Origin: Pseudomonas mohnii
GTDB taxonomy: Bacteria > Pseudomonadota > Gammaproteobacteria > Pseudomonadales > Pseudomonadaceae
Assembly (NCBI RefSeq): GCF_900105115.1
Contig: NZ_FNRV01000001.1
Span: 2,651,501-2,715,500 of the forward strand
Length of the DNA stretch: 64,000 bases
Direction of reading: 5' to 3'
Part shown: positions 25,103-34,116 of the stretch, piece by piece
Position numbering within the stretch: position 1 is the first letter of the stretch
Layout of the letters: the number at the start of each line of letters is the position of its first letter
The notes under the pieces: generated by a model
Seen by the model: only the letters and a program-made list of their open reading frames with translations
What the model was told of the DNA's origin: nothing
The model's database searches: none
Translations under genes and position numbers: made by a program

Positions 25103-26116
25103 TCAAACCATCCCTACCTGCTTCAACTCGCTCTTCAGATACGCGTAATAAATCGGCCCTGCCACCACCCCAGGCAGGCCGAACGCGGCCTCGAACACCA
25201 GCATCGCCAGGAGCAACTCCCAGGATTTGGCACTGATCTGTCCGCCGACAATGCGCGCATTGAGAAAGTATTCGAGCTTGTGGATAAAGATCAGATAACC
25301 CAATGCCGCCACGGCCACCCAGATCGACAGCGACAGGCCGACGATGGTGATCAGGGTGTTTGACATCAGGTTGCCGATCACCGGCAACAGTCCCAACAGG
25401 AAGGTCAGCACGATCAGGGTTTTGGTCAGCGGCAGCTTGATGCCGAACAGCGGCAGGATCACCGCCAGAAAAATCCCGGTAAAGAATGTATTGAGCAGGG
25501 AAATCTTGATCTGCGCGAACACGATGTTGCGGAATGCCTGGACCAGCAGGTGCAGGCGATCAAACAGCGCCGCGGCCAATGGCTTGCGCTTGGTCAGATC
25601 CGGAACGCGCTGCAAGGCAATGATCGCACCCAGCACCATTCCGATCAGCAGTGTCACAAACATGTGCGCCGCGTCTTTGCCCACCAGTTGCAAGTCGCTG
25701 AGGTGCTTGCTCATCCACTCGCCAATCGCCACGCGAAACTCGGCGGCGCTGGCCGGCAGGTAAGCGTCGATGAACGGCGGCAGCTGTCCGCGAGCGCGGT
25801 CGACAACGTGCATGAATTTATCGAGGGAAGCGCCTGGGTTTTCCGCCTCGTGCAGCAGAAAACTGATGGCGCCGGCGAAGATCAGCGTCAGCACACTGAC
25901 CACTAATGTCCCCAGCAACGCCACGGCCAGCCAGCGCGCGCGCCGCCCTTCGATCAGCCGCTGCAGCTGCGGGGTGAGCATGTTGACCAGTTCAAACACC
26001 AGCAACCCGGCCAGCAGGCTGGGCAGCAACCGCAACGGAATCACCAGCAGCAGCCCGCCGAAAATGATGACCCAGCTGATGACCAGCAACACTTGACGCT
26101 GAGAAAACGTTGGCAT
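25103..26116 (-). CDS. AI-2E family transporter (PerM/YdiK-like)
   Basis: A 337-aa polytopic inner-membrane protein with about seven or eight hydrophobic segments, normal for the AI-2E/UPF0118 family. Two helices lie near the N terminus (VISWVIIFGGLLLVIPLRLLPSLLAG), then a soluble stretch of about residues 100-150, and helices to the end with GLLPVIGNLMSNTLI and AAFGLPGVVAGPIYYAYLKSEL. Family members are implicated in export (autoinducer-2, Na+/H+ antiport); the substrate here is unknown. The 191-bp gap upstream holds only a degenerate REP-like fragment. Confidence 0.88.
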   Translation of the reverse strand: MPTFSQRQVLLVISWVIIFGGLLLVIPLRLLPSLLAGLLVFELVNMLTPQLQRLIEGRRARWLAVALLGTLVVSVLTLIFAGAISFLLHEAENPGASLDKFMHVVDRARGQLPPFIDAYLPASAAEFRVAIGEWMSKHLSDLQLVGKDAAHMFVTLLIGMVLGAIIALQRVPDLTKRKPLAAALFDRLHLLVQAFRNIVFAQIKISLLNTFFTGIFLAVILPLFGIKLPLTKTLIVLTFLLGLLPVIGNLMSNTLITIVGLSLSIWVAVAALGYLIFIHKLEYFLNARIVGGQISAKSWELLLAMLVFEAAFGLPGVVAGPIYYAYLKSELKQVGMV

Positions 26117-26307
26117 ACAGCCTCAAAACGAACGGCGTAAAAGGATGGGCAGTCTGCCAGCGATCCGGTGGCAGCACTAGAGATTGTGTGGGACGACCTT
26201 GGTGGTGCGGCGTTCGGTTATTTTTCTGCGGCCGTACCGGCCCCATCGCAGGCAAGCCCGCCATGAGGCCCGAACAGTCACCGCAGGCCCGCGCCCCGGC
26301 CCATGAC

Positions 26308-26616
26308 TCATTTTTTCTTCAGGCAATCGCTCATGAACGCCTTGCGCGCGTCACCCTTGAGGGCTTTGGTGGTGGCGTCGGCGTTACAGGTTTTCATCTT
26401 CTCTTGCTGAGGGGTCAGGGCTTTGCCGGCATCGTTGGCCGCTGGAGCGGCTTTCAGACAATTGCTCATGAAGGCTTTGCGCTCATCGCCCTTGAGGCTT
26501 TTAGCGGTAGCGTCGGCATTGCAAGTGGTCATTTTGTTCTGTTGTTCAGTGGCCGCGAAACCCTGGGAACAGAGCAGCAAACCGATCATCAACAACGGGA
26601 CACGCACTATCTTCAT
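26308..26616 (-). CDS. psiF: PsiF-repeat periplasmic protein
   Basis: A 102-aa protein with a signal peptide (IVRVPLLMIGLLLCSQGFA). AAGGAG 7 bp before the ATG at 26616 fixes the start. The mature part carries two PsiF repeats, each of the form M-x-x-CNADAT-x-K-L-KGD-R-KAFMS-x-CLK, so four Cys in two likely disulfides. In E. coli psiF is induced by phosphate starvation; the molecular role is unknown. No clear Pho box was found upstream. Confidence 0.92.
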   Translation of the reverse strand: MKIVRVPLLMIGLLLCSQGFAATEQQNKMTTCNADATAKSLKGDERKAFMSNCLKAAPAANDAGKALTPQQEKMKTCNADATTKALKGDARKAFMSDCLKKK

Positions 26617-26706
26617 GGAGTTTTCTCCTTGTCGCCGCATCGAGCGATGCAGCCTCCCCGAGGAGTGTAGTCAAGCCTTGTTACACCTTCCTCCAGACAT
26701 AAACGA

Positions 26707-29700
26707 TCATTGCCCCGCAGATTCGATTGCGGCCTCTTCGGCCAAAAGATCCTTGAAGGCCAGGTTATAGCCTTCCCAGGCCGAGATGCGATTTTCGATC
26801 ACTGAGACAGGCACTCGCTCGAACGACACCCCAACCTCTCCCGGCAGACTGTACTGCGTGCCCAGCGCCTTTACAGACGTGAACTGGGTGAAAGCCCCCG
26901 ACTTATACAGTTTGTTGATTTTTATCTGCCGGAAGGTGTTGCTCTGCGAAACCTCCGGCAACGCAGCCCGGCCAGCCGGCACATCGTTGATAAAGGCAAA
27001 TTCCGCGCTTGCCGGACCTGGCTCAAGGGTTTCAATGGGCGGCAGTTCGAACTGGAAACAGCCGTTGTCCGCCGTATGCGCGGCCGGGAACTCCGGCCAC
27101 GAATCGGCAACGACCAGTTGCTTGAGATTGGTCAAGTCATCGCCGATCACCACGTACTGATGATCGAATGCGGTGGCTTTGACGAGGTGGATCCGGGAGG
27201 TTCTCGGTTGGCTGGCCAACAACGCAAAGGTCACCTTGGAATTTTCCGAGCAGTTACCCCCCTTGATTTCAATGGCTTTACGCGCATGTTCGGCAATGGT
27301 CAGGCGAGCGGTGAATTGCCCTTCGTGAAGATCCAGCCCTCGCAGCCCCTTGATTTTCGCGATCGCTGAACCGCCGTTTTCCCAGATGCTCACCAACTGG
27401 TTGCCCGACAGAGGCAGCAGTTCCTTGGATCGATAGATGGCGCGCTGTGCCAGTTGCAAGTCAGCCATGACCTGGGGCGTCACTTCAGTCGGCTGGGCTG
27501 CCGTCGTGACGTCTGATATCAAATCGTTTGCATAGCTTTCCAACGGGGCCCATCGCTCGCTGGACGTCGGCATGTTGTCCCTCACGGCACGTTGCAGCGC
27601 CTGATACTCATCCAGACGCCCGGTTTGCTCGAGATTGCGCGCGAGGGCACCCAGATTGCGCTCGGATTCCGTAAGCGCCACCAAGCCATCCTCGGGGAAC
27701 AATCGCTCGATCAATGCCAGATACTGTTCGGTCGACATCAGATTCTTGAGATCAGGCAACACTTCAATACTTTGTACGGTTCTCAGATTGGCCTCGGCGC
27801 TCTCGCCGTTCGCCTTGGCAAGTCCATCCCAGAGTAAGCCCTGGCAATCGAGGTACAAGGTGTCGACCATCAGCTTGAGGCCGCGCAGGAAGTTGTATCG
27901 TTCAATCGAGGGAACGCTCGGATGGAACGCTCCGCTGACGAATTCCGGAAATTCTTTCTCGACCGTTTGCAGCTGCGCGAGTTCGCCCGCCTGCGTGGGG
28001 GCTCCGCCACGCAGACGCATGATTGTCGGATCGAATGCCGCGCTTTTCAGCTCCGGCAAATCGGAAAGTACGCTTAACAGCCTGTAGGGTTTCAGGGCAT
28101 TGTCGCGCAATGCCGCCTTCAGGACCGGGCCCTGGCCGATCTGAATCTGCAACGCATTTCGCTCGGCATCGGGTAGCGCCTGCAGGATCGAGGTAAACAA
28201 ATCAGCGCCTGAATGCAGGACGTTACCCTGCTCGTCGCACGCCTGGAAAACGCCGCTGTCGCTCACGACCAGCGTACGTCTGATCCCAGCGTCATCAGGA
28301 CCGATGCTGTCCAGTTTTTGCCCGTCGAAGCGGTAATGACGCAGCTCGATCCTGACGTCGGCATTCCAGCCAGGCAGGTTTTCCAGGGAATGCAACGCCA
28401 GGGCGTCGAAGTCCGGATTGTCGACCGACTCCAGGTAAAATCCCTCGTACGCACGGCTGATCCGCACATCCCTGAGCGCCCAACGGGCCAAGCCTTCAAG
28501 CCGCTGGGGAAGCTTGCGCAGTTTGAGCGCCTGCAGCTCATCCGGACGCGCCAGCACCACCAGCTCCTGTGCGACGATACCGGGCAATCCGGCGACCTCG
28601 TCCTGGATGAACCTCGCCTCGGCACTGACAGCGCGCTCGACACTTCGGTAACGCCTGTCGAACAACGAAGCCTTACGCTGTTCCGCCCGTTTCGCGAACT
28701 CCCCCCGCAAACGCTCGGCATTGCGCATGCGGTCACCGACCGGTGCATCGGGTTCATCACCCAGCAGTTGACGGGTCTGGGCGTCATCGAGCAACAACAG
28801 CAGGACGTCGATCAGATCCGTGTCCGCCAGTTGATCCGTCGAGAAAGACACCGGTTCTTCACCGGCCCCGATGCTGTACAACACACGGCCGTCGGCGCCC
28901 TTGAGCTCGATCGCCCTGCCGGGCCACATGCCATCCAGCAGTTGAAACTGCCAGAGCGGATCGGCCTGCAGATAATCCTGAGCGCGGGCGCTGCCAATGT
29001 TGCGGATGAAGGTGTCGATGTCCCGGTCGATCCTGAACCGGGTCACCGTATCGCTCAGCAAAGGGATTGCGCGTTCGTTATCGGCGTACATGCGTACAAG
29101 CGCGCCGATGTCCGCACGGCTGACGGTGCGGATGTCACCGAGCCTGTCCGTCAACCCCTCGACCGACGGGCCGAGTCGCTTGATCAGCGTATCGGCATCC
29201 CAGGCATGGGGTTGCTCGCCCTCGATCACAAAAGCCCCCGTACCGTTAGTCTTTGCCACCGGCTGATAGGCCTCGGGGCGGGTCGGATGCTGGACGCGGT
29301 GCTTGCCGGTGCGCGAATCGACCTTGAGTTCGAAATGGCTATCATCCAGCGGCAAAATCTGCCGGCCCTGGTGCTGATGCAGGCCATGGAGGTCAGGTTT
29401 GGAGTCCGCCGCCAGGCGCAGATTCTGTTGCTGGTAGGGCTGCAGATTTTGCCCCCATAGCCGCTGTTCACCGTTTCTCAGCGTGACGGGGCGGGACCCT
29501 TCGAGAAATGACGACAACCTGGGCTTCAGCACTTGGGTGGCGATAACCCCTCCCGCGGCAAAGGTGCCCAACTGAATCAGGTTTTCAGCGACCCCAACCA
29601 GATGCTCCGCGGCTTCCACATACTCGCCCTCGGCAAGCTCCACGACGCCCTCCACGACCCCGTCGACCAGTTGATAGACGACGTACCCCAACATGAGCTC

Positions 29701-31128
29701 GCCCAGCACCGGCACAAACGGAGTGGCGACGAACAGGGCCACTTGCAGGATGTCGCTGAGCATTTTTTCCAGGTTTTCAATCCAGGCCCAGCGCGCGGTA
29801 CTGTCCGCATCGGCGCTGGACACGGCCAGCGCGCGCCCGTCGGAAAGGATCTTGTCCACCTGCCGCTGATAGAGATAAGGCCACAGGTCGCCGTTATAAC
29901 GGTTGGCGGTGTCGCTTTCGAACGACACGGTGGTCAATCGCAAGTCAGGGCGTTCAACCCGGGTTTCGCGCCAGGCAGGCAAATTGGAGCCAGGCTGCGC
30001 ACCGTGATAGGTGACTTCCCACAATTTCGCGTTGAGCGCGGCGAAGAAATGACCCCGCTGGGCATGGTCCACGAATCGACTGAAAAACGCCTGGTAACGT
30101 CGCCGGGATGAAGGGGGCGTCTGATCATCGCTCTGCAGCTGGCGGGTCAGCTCACGCACGAAATCGACCGACGAGGAATACTCCTTCAGTGGATGCTCTG
30201 GATCGTGCGGCACATAAGCGATAACGCGGCGGACATTGGCATTGGGCGTGTCGAGATCGGCGGCGATCAGCACAATCCCGGTCAGACGGGTGTCGAGCAT
30301 GTTCAAGTGATAGAAGCGTACCGGCGAGCCATCAAACACCAGCCCCCGCTTGCCCAGGGCCAGGTTCAATACCGTCAGGTACGCCTCGGTCCCGATGTCT
30401 TTTTTCATCAATGCCAAATGAGCTGCGGCTTTCATGGCGCTCTGTTGGCTGGCGACAATACGCTTTTGCAGCAACGCCCGGGCCATGGCCTCTTCGGGCA
30501 ACAGGTAACTTTGCAGATAGGTCTGATAGCGGGCGCCGATATCCAGCGTTCGGCAAAGAGCCTTGAACTGTTGGACCGTTATACCCAACTTCTTTATTTC
30601 AAAGCGACCGACTGCGTCAGGCTTTGTGATAAATGCAGAGTCGGTGGTAAACACTTCGCCTTCGGCAAAGTTGTGCAGCGACGCATCGAGTAAAGAAACC
30701 GTTCGACTACTGACACCACCTGTAATGTTAAAGGACCAGGCCGATGTTTTGGCCGGGTAATACAAGCGCAGAAAAGTTTCACGAACATCCAGTCGCAGAC
30801 CGTACTGGTCATTGAGGGCACGGGTCAGCAGCGGCTGGGTGAAGGACACCACATCTTGCAGCTTCCCCAGCATTCGATCGACTGTATTCTGCGCCTGCCA
30901 ACTGGCCTGCATGGCACCTTTCGCGGCCAGATGTTCCAGGTAGGTTGCCGCTTTGCTCCATTCGGGAAGCACTTTGGGAGTGGTGCGCAAATCAGCGATT
31001 CGCTGCAGCGAGGCATTGGTCATCCAGTCGGGAATCGCGCTTTTTATAAAAACCGAATGAATACTTTCCTGGTGTTCAATATCGGAAGTTTCCGGAGCTC
31101 GTCCAGAACCAATTATTAAGTCATTCAC
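26707..31128 (-). CDS. DUF6543 toxin-like protein with C-terminal Cys-His-Asp domain
   Basis: A 1473-aa protein sharing the DUF6543 scaffold of the 1749-aa effector encoded upstream. Common landmarks are HPLKEYSS, YQAFFSRFV, VQHPTRPEAYQP, a hydrophobic region (ALFVATPFVPVLGELMLG) and MRLRGG at residue 1037. Beyond about residue 1045 the two differ. This one has no LRRs and ends in a domain with Cys1293 (GGNCSEN), His1323 (FDHQYVVIG) and Asp1342 (VVADSWP), in the order and context of papain-like thiol proteases, deamidases and transglutaminases such as the Pasteurella toxin C3 domain. There is no signal peptide and no obvious immunity gene. A host-directed effector role is inferred. Confidence 0.83.
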   Translation of the reverse strand: MNDLIIGSGRAPETSDIEHQESIHSVFIKSAIPDWMTNASLQRIADLRTTPKVLPEWSKAATYLEHLAAKGAMQASWQAQNTVDRMLGKLQDVVSFTQPLLTRALNDQYGLRLDVRETFLRLYYPAKTSAWSFNITGGVSSRTVSLLDASLHNFAEGEVFTTDSAFITKPDAVGRFEIKKLGITVQQFKALCRTLDIGARYQTYLQSYLLPEEAMARALLQKRIVASQQSAMKAAAHLALMKKDIGTEAYLTVLNLALGKRGLVFDGSPVRFYHLNMLDTRLTGIVLIAADLDTPNANVRRVIAYVPHDPEHPLKEYSSSVDFVRELTRQLQSDDQTPPSSRRRYQAFFSRFVDHAQRGHFFAALNAKLWEVTYHGAQPGSNLPAWRETRVERPDLRLTTVSFESDTANRYNGDLWPYLYQRQVDKILSDGRALAVSSADADSTARWAWIENLEKMLSDILQVALFVATPFVPVLGELMLGYVVYQLVDGVVEGVVELAEGEYVEAAEHLVGVAENLIQLGTFAAGGVIATQVLKPRLSSFLEGSRPVTLRNGEQRLWGQNLQPYQQQNLRLAADSKPDLHGLHQHQGRQILPLDDSHFELKVDSRTGKHRVQHPTRPEAYQPVAKTNGTGAFVIEGEQPHAWDADTLIKRLGPSVEGLTDRLGDIRTVSRADIGALVRMYADNERAIPLLSDTVTRFRIDRDIDTFIRNIGSARAQDYLQADPLWQFQLLDGMWPGRAIELKGADGRVLYSIGAGEEPVSFSTDQLADTDLIDVLLLLLDDAQTRQLLGDEPDAPVGDRMRNAERLRGEFAKRAEQRKASLFDRRYRSVERAVSAEARFIQDEVAGLPGIVAQELVVLARPDELQALKLRKLPQRLEGLARWALRDVRISRAYEGFYLESVDNPDFDALALHSLENLPGWNADVRIELRHYRFDGQKLDSIGPDDAGIRRTLVVSDSGVFQACDEQGNVLHSGADLFTSILQALPDAERNALQIQIGQGPVLKAALRDNALKPYRLLSVLSDLPELKSAAFDPTIMRLRGGAPTQAGELAQLQTVEKEFPEFVSGAFHPSVPSIERYNFLRGLKLMVDTLYLDCQGLLWDGLAKANGESAEANLRTVQSIEVLPDLKNLMSTEQYLALIERLFPEDGLVALTESERNLGALARNLEQTGRLDEYQALQRAVRDNMPTSSERWAPLESYANDLISDVTTAAQPTEVTPQVMADLQLAQRAIYRSKELLPLSGNQLVSIWENGGSAIAKIKGLRGLDLHEGQFTARLTIAEHARKAIEIKGGNCSENSKVTFALLASQPRTSRIHLVKATAFDHQYVVIGDDLTNLKQLVVADSWPEFPAAHTADNGCFQFELPPIETLEPGPASAEFAFINDVPAGRAALPEVSQSNTFRQIKINKLYKSGAFTQFTSVKALGTQYSLPGEVGVSFERVPVSVIENRISAWEGYNLAFKDLLAEEAAIESAGQ

Positions 31129-31238
31129 AATAGTTACCCACCAACTTATATAAAGAGCGTCGAAGCCTACAACGCCTCAATCCTGCCCCCGTGAAGCTTG
31201 TTTCGGATAATGCTGTATGAAACATCTCAACAAGTTGG

Positions 31239-32021
31239 TTAAAACATCTTATTGCGCCGATAGTAATCCGGTGTACATCCAGCCTGGCGCTGGAACATCG
31301 CGATAAATGCCGAGCCGGTGCTATAGCCCAGGTCAAAGGCGATTTCCTGAATGCTGCGGTGGCTGTCCAGCGCCTCAATCGCCGTCAGAAAGCGCAAACG
31401 CTGGCGCCACTCGCCGAAACTCATGCCCAGTTCGCGGACAAACTGCCGCGCCAGGGTGCGTTCACTGACATGAATGCGCCCGGCCCAATCCGCCAGTGGC
31501 CGATTATCCCCGGGATCGGCTTGCAGCGCTTCGAGTATGCCCAGCAGCCCGGGCGTGCTGGCGTAGGGCAAGTAACACTCATGCACCGGCGCCTGTTGCA
31601 ACTGGTCCACCAGGATCTGGGCCAGACGTTTGTCGGCCTCCCGCTCGGGGATCTTCACGTCCCGGGCCGCGAAGTCCTTGAGGATCGCCTTGAGGATGTC
31701 GCTGATGGCCAGCGTGCAAGCCTGCTGTGGCAGATCGGCACAAACCGTCGGCGCCAGGCATACGGCACGGTAATTGATCGGCTGATGGCTGTAGAAACTG
31801 TGCTCGACTTGCGGCGGCACCCACACCGCATATTGCGGCGGCGACATGAAACGGTTGCCGTCGACCTCCATATGAAGCACCCCGTGGGCCGCATACTCCA
31901 GCGTGCCCCAGGGGTGGCGGTGCGGTGCGGCGAATTCATGGGTATCGAAGTCGGCGTAGCGGAAGTAGACCGCTGAAGGCAGTTCGCTGAAATCCAGCAG
32001 GTCGATGTGTTTTCGGTTCAT
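31239..32021 (-). CDS. AraC-family transcriptional regulator
   Basis: A 260-aa regulator with an N-terminal cupin (residues 20-100, PHRHPWGTLEYAAHGVLHMEVDG, VWVPPQVEHSFYS) and a C-terminal double HTH (about 160-258, IHVSERTLARQFVRELGMSFGEWRQRLR and IAFDLGYSTGSAFIAMFQRQAGCTPDYYR). The start at 32021 (MNRKHIDLL) is preferred; a GTG at 32090 would add 23 residues but abuts its AAGG. It is divergent from an EamA exporter across a 97-bp gap and probably controls it. Confidence 0.92.
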   Translation of the reverse strand: MNRKHIDLLDFSELPSAVYFRYADFDTHEFAAPHRHPWGTLEYAAHGVLHMEVDGNRFMSPPQYAVWVPPQVEHSFYSHQPINYRAVCLAPTVCADLPQQACTLAISDILKAILKDFAARDVKIPEREADKRLAQILVDQLQQAPVHECYLPYASTPGLLGILEALQADPGDNRPLADWAGRIHVSERTLARQFVRELGMSFGEWRQRLRFLTAIEALDSHRSIQEIAFDLGYSTGSAFIAMFQRQAGCTPDYYRRNKMF

Positions 32022-32118
32022 GCTGTCCGGAATCAGGGGCGGGTTGTCTGGATCGAAGTATAGGCTTGCATCCAGACAGGGGATAATCACCCTTCATTAA
32101 CGTTCTGGTTTTTCCCTG

Positions 32119-32994
32119 ATGCAATACGCGTATCCCCTGCTGGCCATCTTTATCTGGGCCGGCAACACCGTGATCACCAAAATGTCGGCCGGGGCGATCT
32201 TCCCCGCCGAGATCGGCTTCTACCGCTGGCTGCTGGCCGGACTGCTGTTCACCCCCTTCATGCTCAAACCGGTGATCGCCCATTGGCCGGCGATCCGCCC
32301 GAACCTGGGCAAGATCTTTGTCCTCGGCGTGCTCGGCATGGCGGTTTACCAAAGCCTGGCGTACTTCGCCGCAGGACTGACCTCGGCCACCAACATGGGC
32401 ATCATCCTGTCGTTGATGCCCTTGATGTCACTGGCCATGGCGATCATCAGCCTCGGCCAGCGCCTGACCATCGGCGCACTGGCCGGTGCGGTGCTGTCGT
32501 TTGCCGGGGTATTGGTGGTGATCTCGTCCGGCAGCCTGGGTGTACTGCTCGAGCATGGCGTGAACCTGGGCGATGCGATGATGCTGATCGCCACCCTGGC
32601 CTACGCGATCTACAGCACGTTGCTGAAAAAATGGCAGCTGCGCTTGCCGCCCTTGGTGTTGCTGTACTTGCAGGTACTGGTTGCGGTGGTGGTGCTGTTT
32701 CCACTGTTTCTCGCCTCACCGAAAGTCGGCCCGACTTTGCAGAATATTCCGCTGGTGCTGTACGCCTGCCTGCTGGCCTCGATGGTCGCCCCCCTGGCGT
32801 GGATGCAGGCCGTGGTGCGCCTGGGACCGAGCCGGACCACGTTGTTTTTCAACTTGCTGCCGTTGATCACCGCGCTGATTGCGGCGGTGGTATTGCATGA
32901 GCAGTTGGCGCTGTATCACTTGGTGGGCGGCTTGTTGACCTTGGGCGGGGTGATTCTGTCCGAGCGATGGACCACGGTGTTGGGCCGCGCGTAA
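32119..32994 (+). CDS. DMT-superfamily (EamA) transporter
   Basis: A 291-aa inner-membrane protein with ten predicted helices in two EamA repeats (about 1-135 and 150-288). The first begins YPLLAIFIWAGNTVITKMSAGAIFPAEI, and the second carries LLPLITALIAAVVLHEQLALYHLVGGLLTLGGV. Members export amino acids, nucleosides or drugs. The divergent AraC-family gene suggests inducible expression; the substrate is unknown. Confidence 0.92.
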   Translation: MQYAYPLLAIFIWAGNTVITKMSAGAIFPAEIGFYRWLLAGLLFTPFMLKPVIAHWPAIRPNLGKIFVLGVLGMAVYQSLAYFAAGLTSATNMGIILSLMPLMSLAMAIISLGQRLTIGALAGAVLSFAGVLVVISSGSLGVLLEHGVNLGDAMMLIATLAYAIYSTLLKKWQLRLPPLVLLYLQVLVAVVVLFPLFLASPKVGPTLQNIPLVLYACLLASMVAPLAWMQAVVRLGPSRTTLFFNLLPLITALIAAVVLHEQLALYHLVGGLLTLGGVILSERWTTVLGRA

Positions 32995-33014
32995 TCCCTC
33001 GCCACAGGGTCGGT

Positions 33015-33905
33015 CTAAAGGCCTGCCGCGTTCAACCGGGCCGCATGTTCGACAAACAACCGGATCGGCTCGGCCTCCTTGCCCACCCACCCCCAAGGCT
33101 GATTGACGATGTCGAAATGGTTCAGCGGAAACTCGTCGCCAATCACCTTTCCAAGGTGCGAGCTGTAGCGCCCGACCATACCGTCGCAATACCCGGATTC
33201 GCGCACGAAGGTTTTGGCGAACAATCGGCAACTGCGATGGGTGCCATCAAGCAGATCGCGCCTGCGATCGGTCTTGCCTGGCTGCAGGGTCCCGGACCAG
33301 GAGTAATAACGCACGCCGTTGACCTCTTCGGGTCCGTGCCCACCCCAGGATTCGGGCAGACCTTGTGGATAACGTTGATTGAACAACGCCACGCCTGCGC
33401 TGGTGAGTGAATGATGGGACGCATGGATATCCACCGGCAGCTTCGGCCCGCGATAGCCGGTTTCGAGCAGGCTCATCAGCGCCGCGATCCACCGTAGCAG
33501 GCTGCTCAGCATCCGCCCTCTGACGCTGTCATGGGGATAGTGTTCGTGCAGGTAGTCCGCCAGCTCCGAGCCGTGATTCGGCCCCGCCACCGAGGTCACT
33601 GACGCCACCCGGTCGGGGCGTTTGGCGGCGGCGTATCGGGCGGTCAGCGAGCCTTGGCTATGGCCGATCAGGTTGACCTTCTCCGCCCCCGTCTCGCGCA
33701 GAATCTCGTCGATCCGCGCCAAGAGTTGCTCACCGCGCACTTCGCTGGAATGCAGCGGCGAAACCTGTACCGCAATCACCACCGCCCCACCCTGACGCAG
33801 CGCGGAAATGATGCCGTGCCAATAGGGATAAAGCAGCAACCGGACAAACCCGAGCATTCCCGGGACCAGCACCAGCGGGTAACGCGGAGCGGAATCTTGC
33901 GACAT
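33015..33905 (-). CDS. Family I triacylglycerol lipase-like hydrolase without a signal peptide
   Basis: A 296-aa alpha/beta hydrolase resembling Pseudomonas LipA lipases. The nucleophile Ser83 lies in GHSQGS. Asp241 (CDGMVGRYSSHLG) and His263 (LNHFDIVNQ) complete the triad, and the Asp265 context fits the calcium site. The oxyanion region is LVLVPGMLGF. Unlike secreted LipA it starts MSQDSAPRYPLVLVPG and has no signal sequence, nor is a Lif foldase encoded nearby. A cytoplasmic esterase or lipase is therefore likely. The 211-bp gap upstream shows no gene. Confidence 0.88.
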   Translation of the reverse strand: MSQDSAPRYPLVLVPGMLGFVRLLLYPYWHGIISALRQGGAVVIAVQVSPLHSSEVRGEQLLARIDEILRETGAEKVNLIGHSQGSLTARYAAAKRPDRVASVTSVAGPNHGSELADYLHEHYPHDSVRGRMLSSLLRWIAALMSLLETGYRGPKLPVDIHASHHSLTSAGVALFNQRYPQGLPESWGGHGPEEVNGVRYYSWSGTLQPGKTDRRRDLLDGTHRSCRLFAKTFVRESGYCDGMVGRYSSHLGKVIGDEFPLNHFDIVNQPWGWVGKEAEPIRLFVEHAARLNAAGL

Positions 33906-34116
33906 GGGCGGACATCCTGATGATCGATGAGGCGATGCAAGGCGCGAAGCAAAGACTCGCCAAGCATCGCCAGCAAAGATGACAACTCATACACCAGTTT
34001 ATGACATCCACCCGGCTTCAGCCCCCCCGCGACGATCCCACCGACAGAGAGCAACTTGATCAGCGGTAGGCGAGGCTCAGCGGCCGGCTCGCGATGGGGC
34101 CCTGATGGACGCCCGA

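Noticed and set aside
26243..26262. REP unit between the AI-2E and psiF genes
   Set aside because: CATCGCAGGCAAGCCCGCC resembles half a REP but lacks a partner and outer arms; too degenerate to list.
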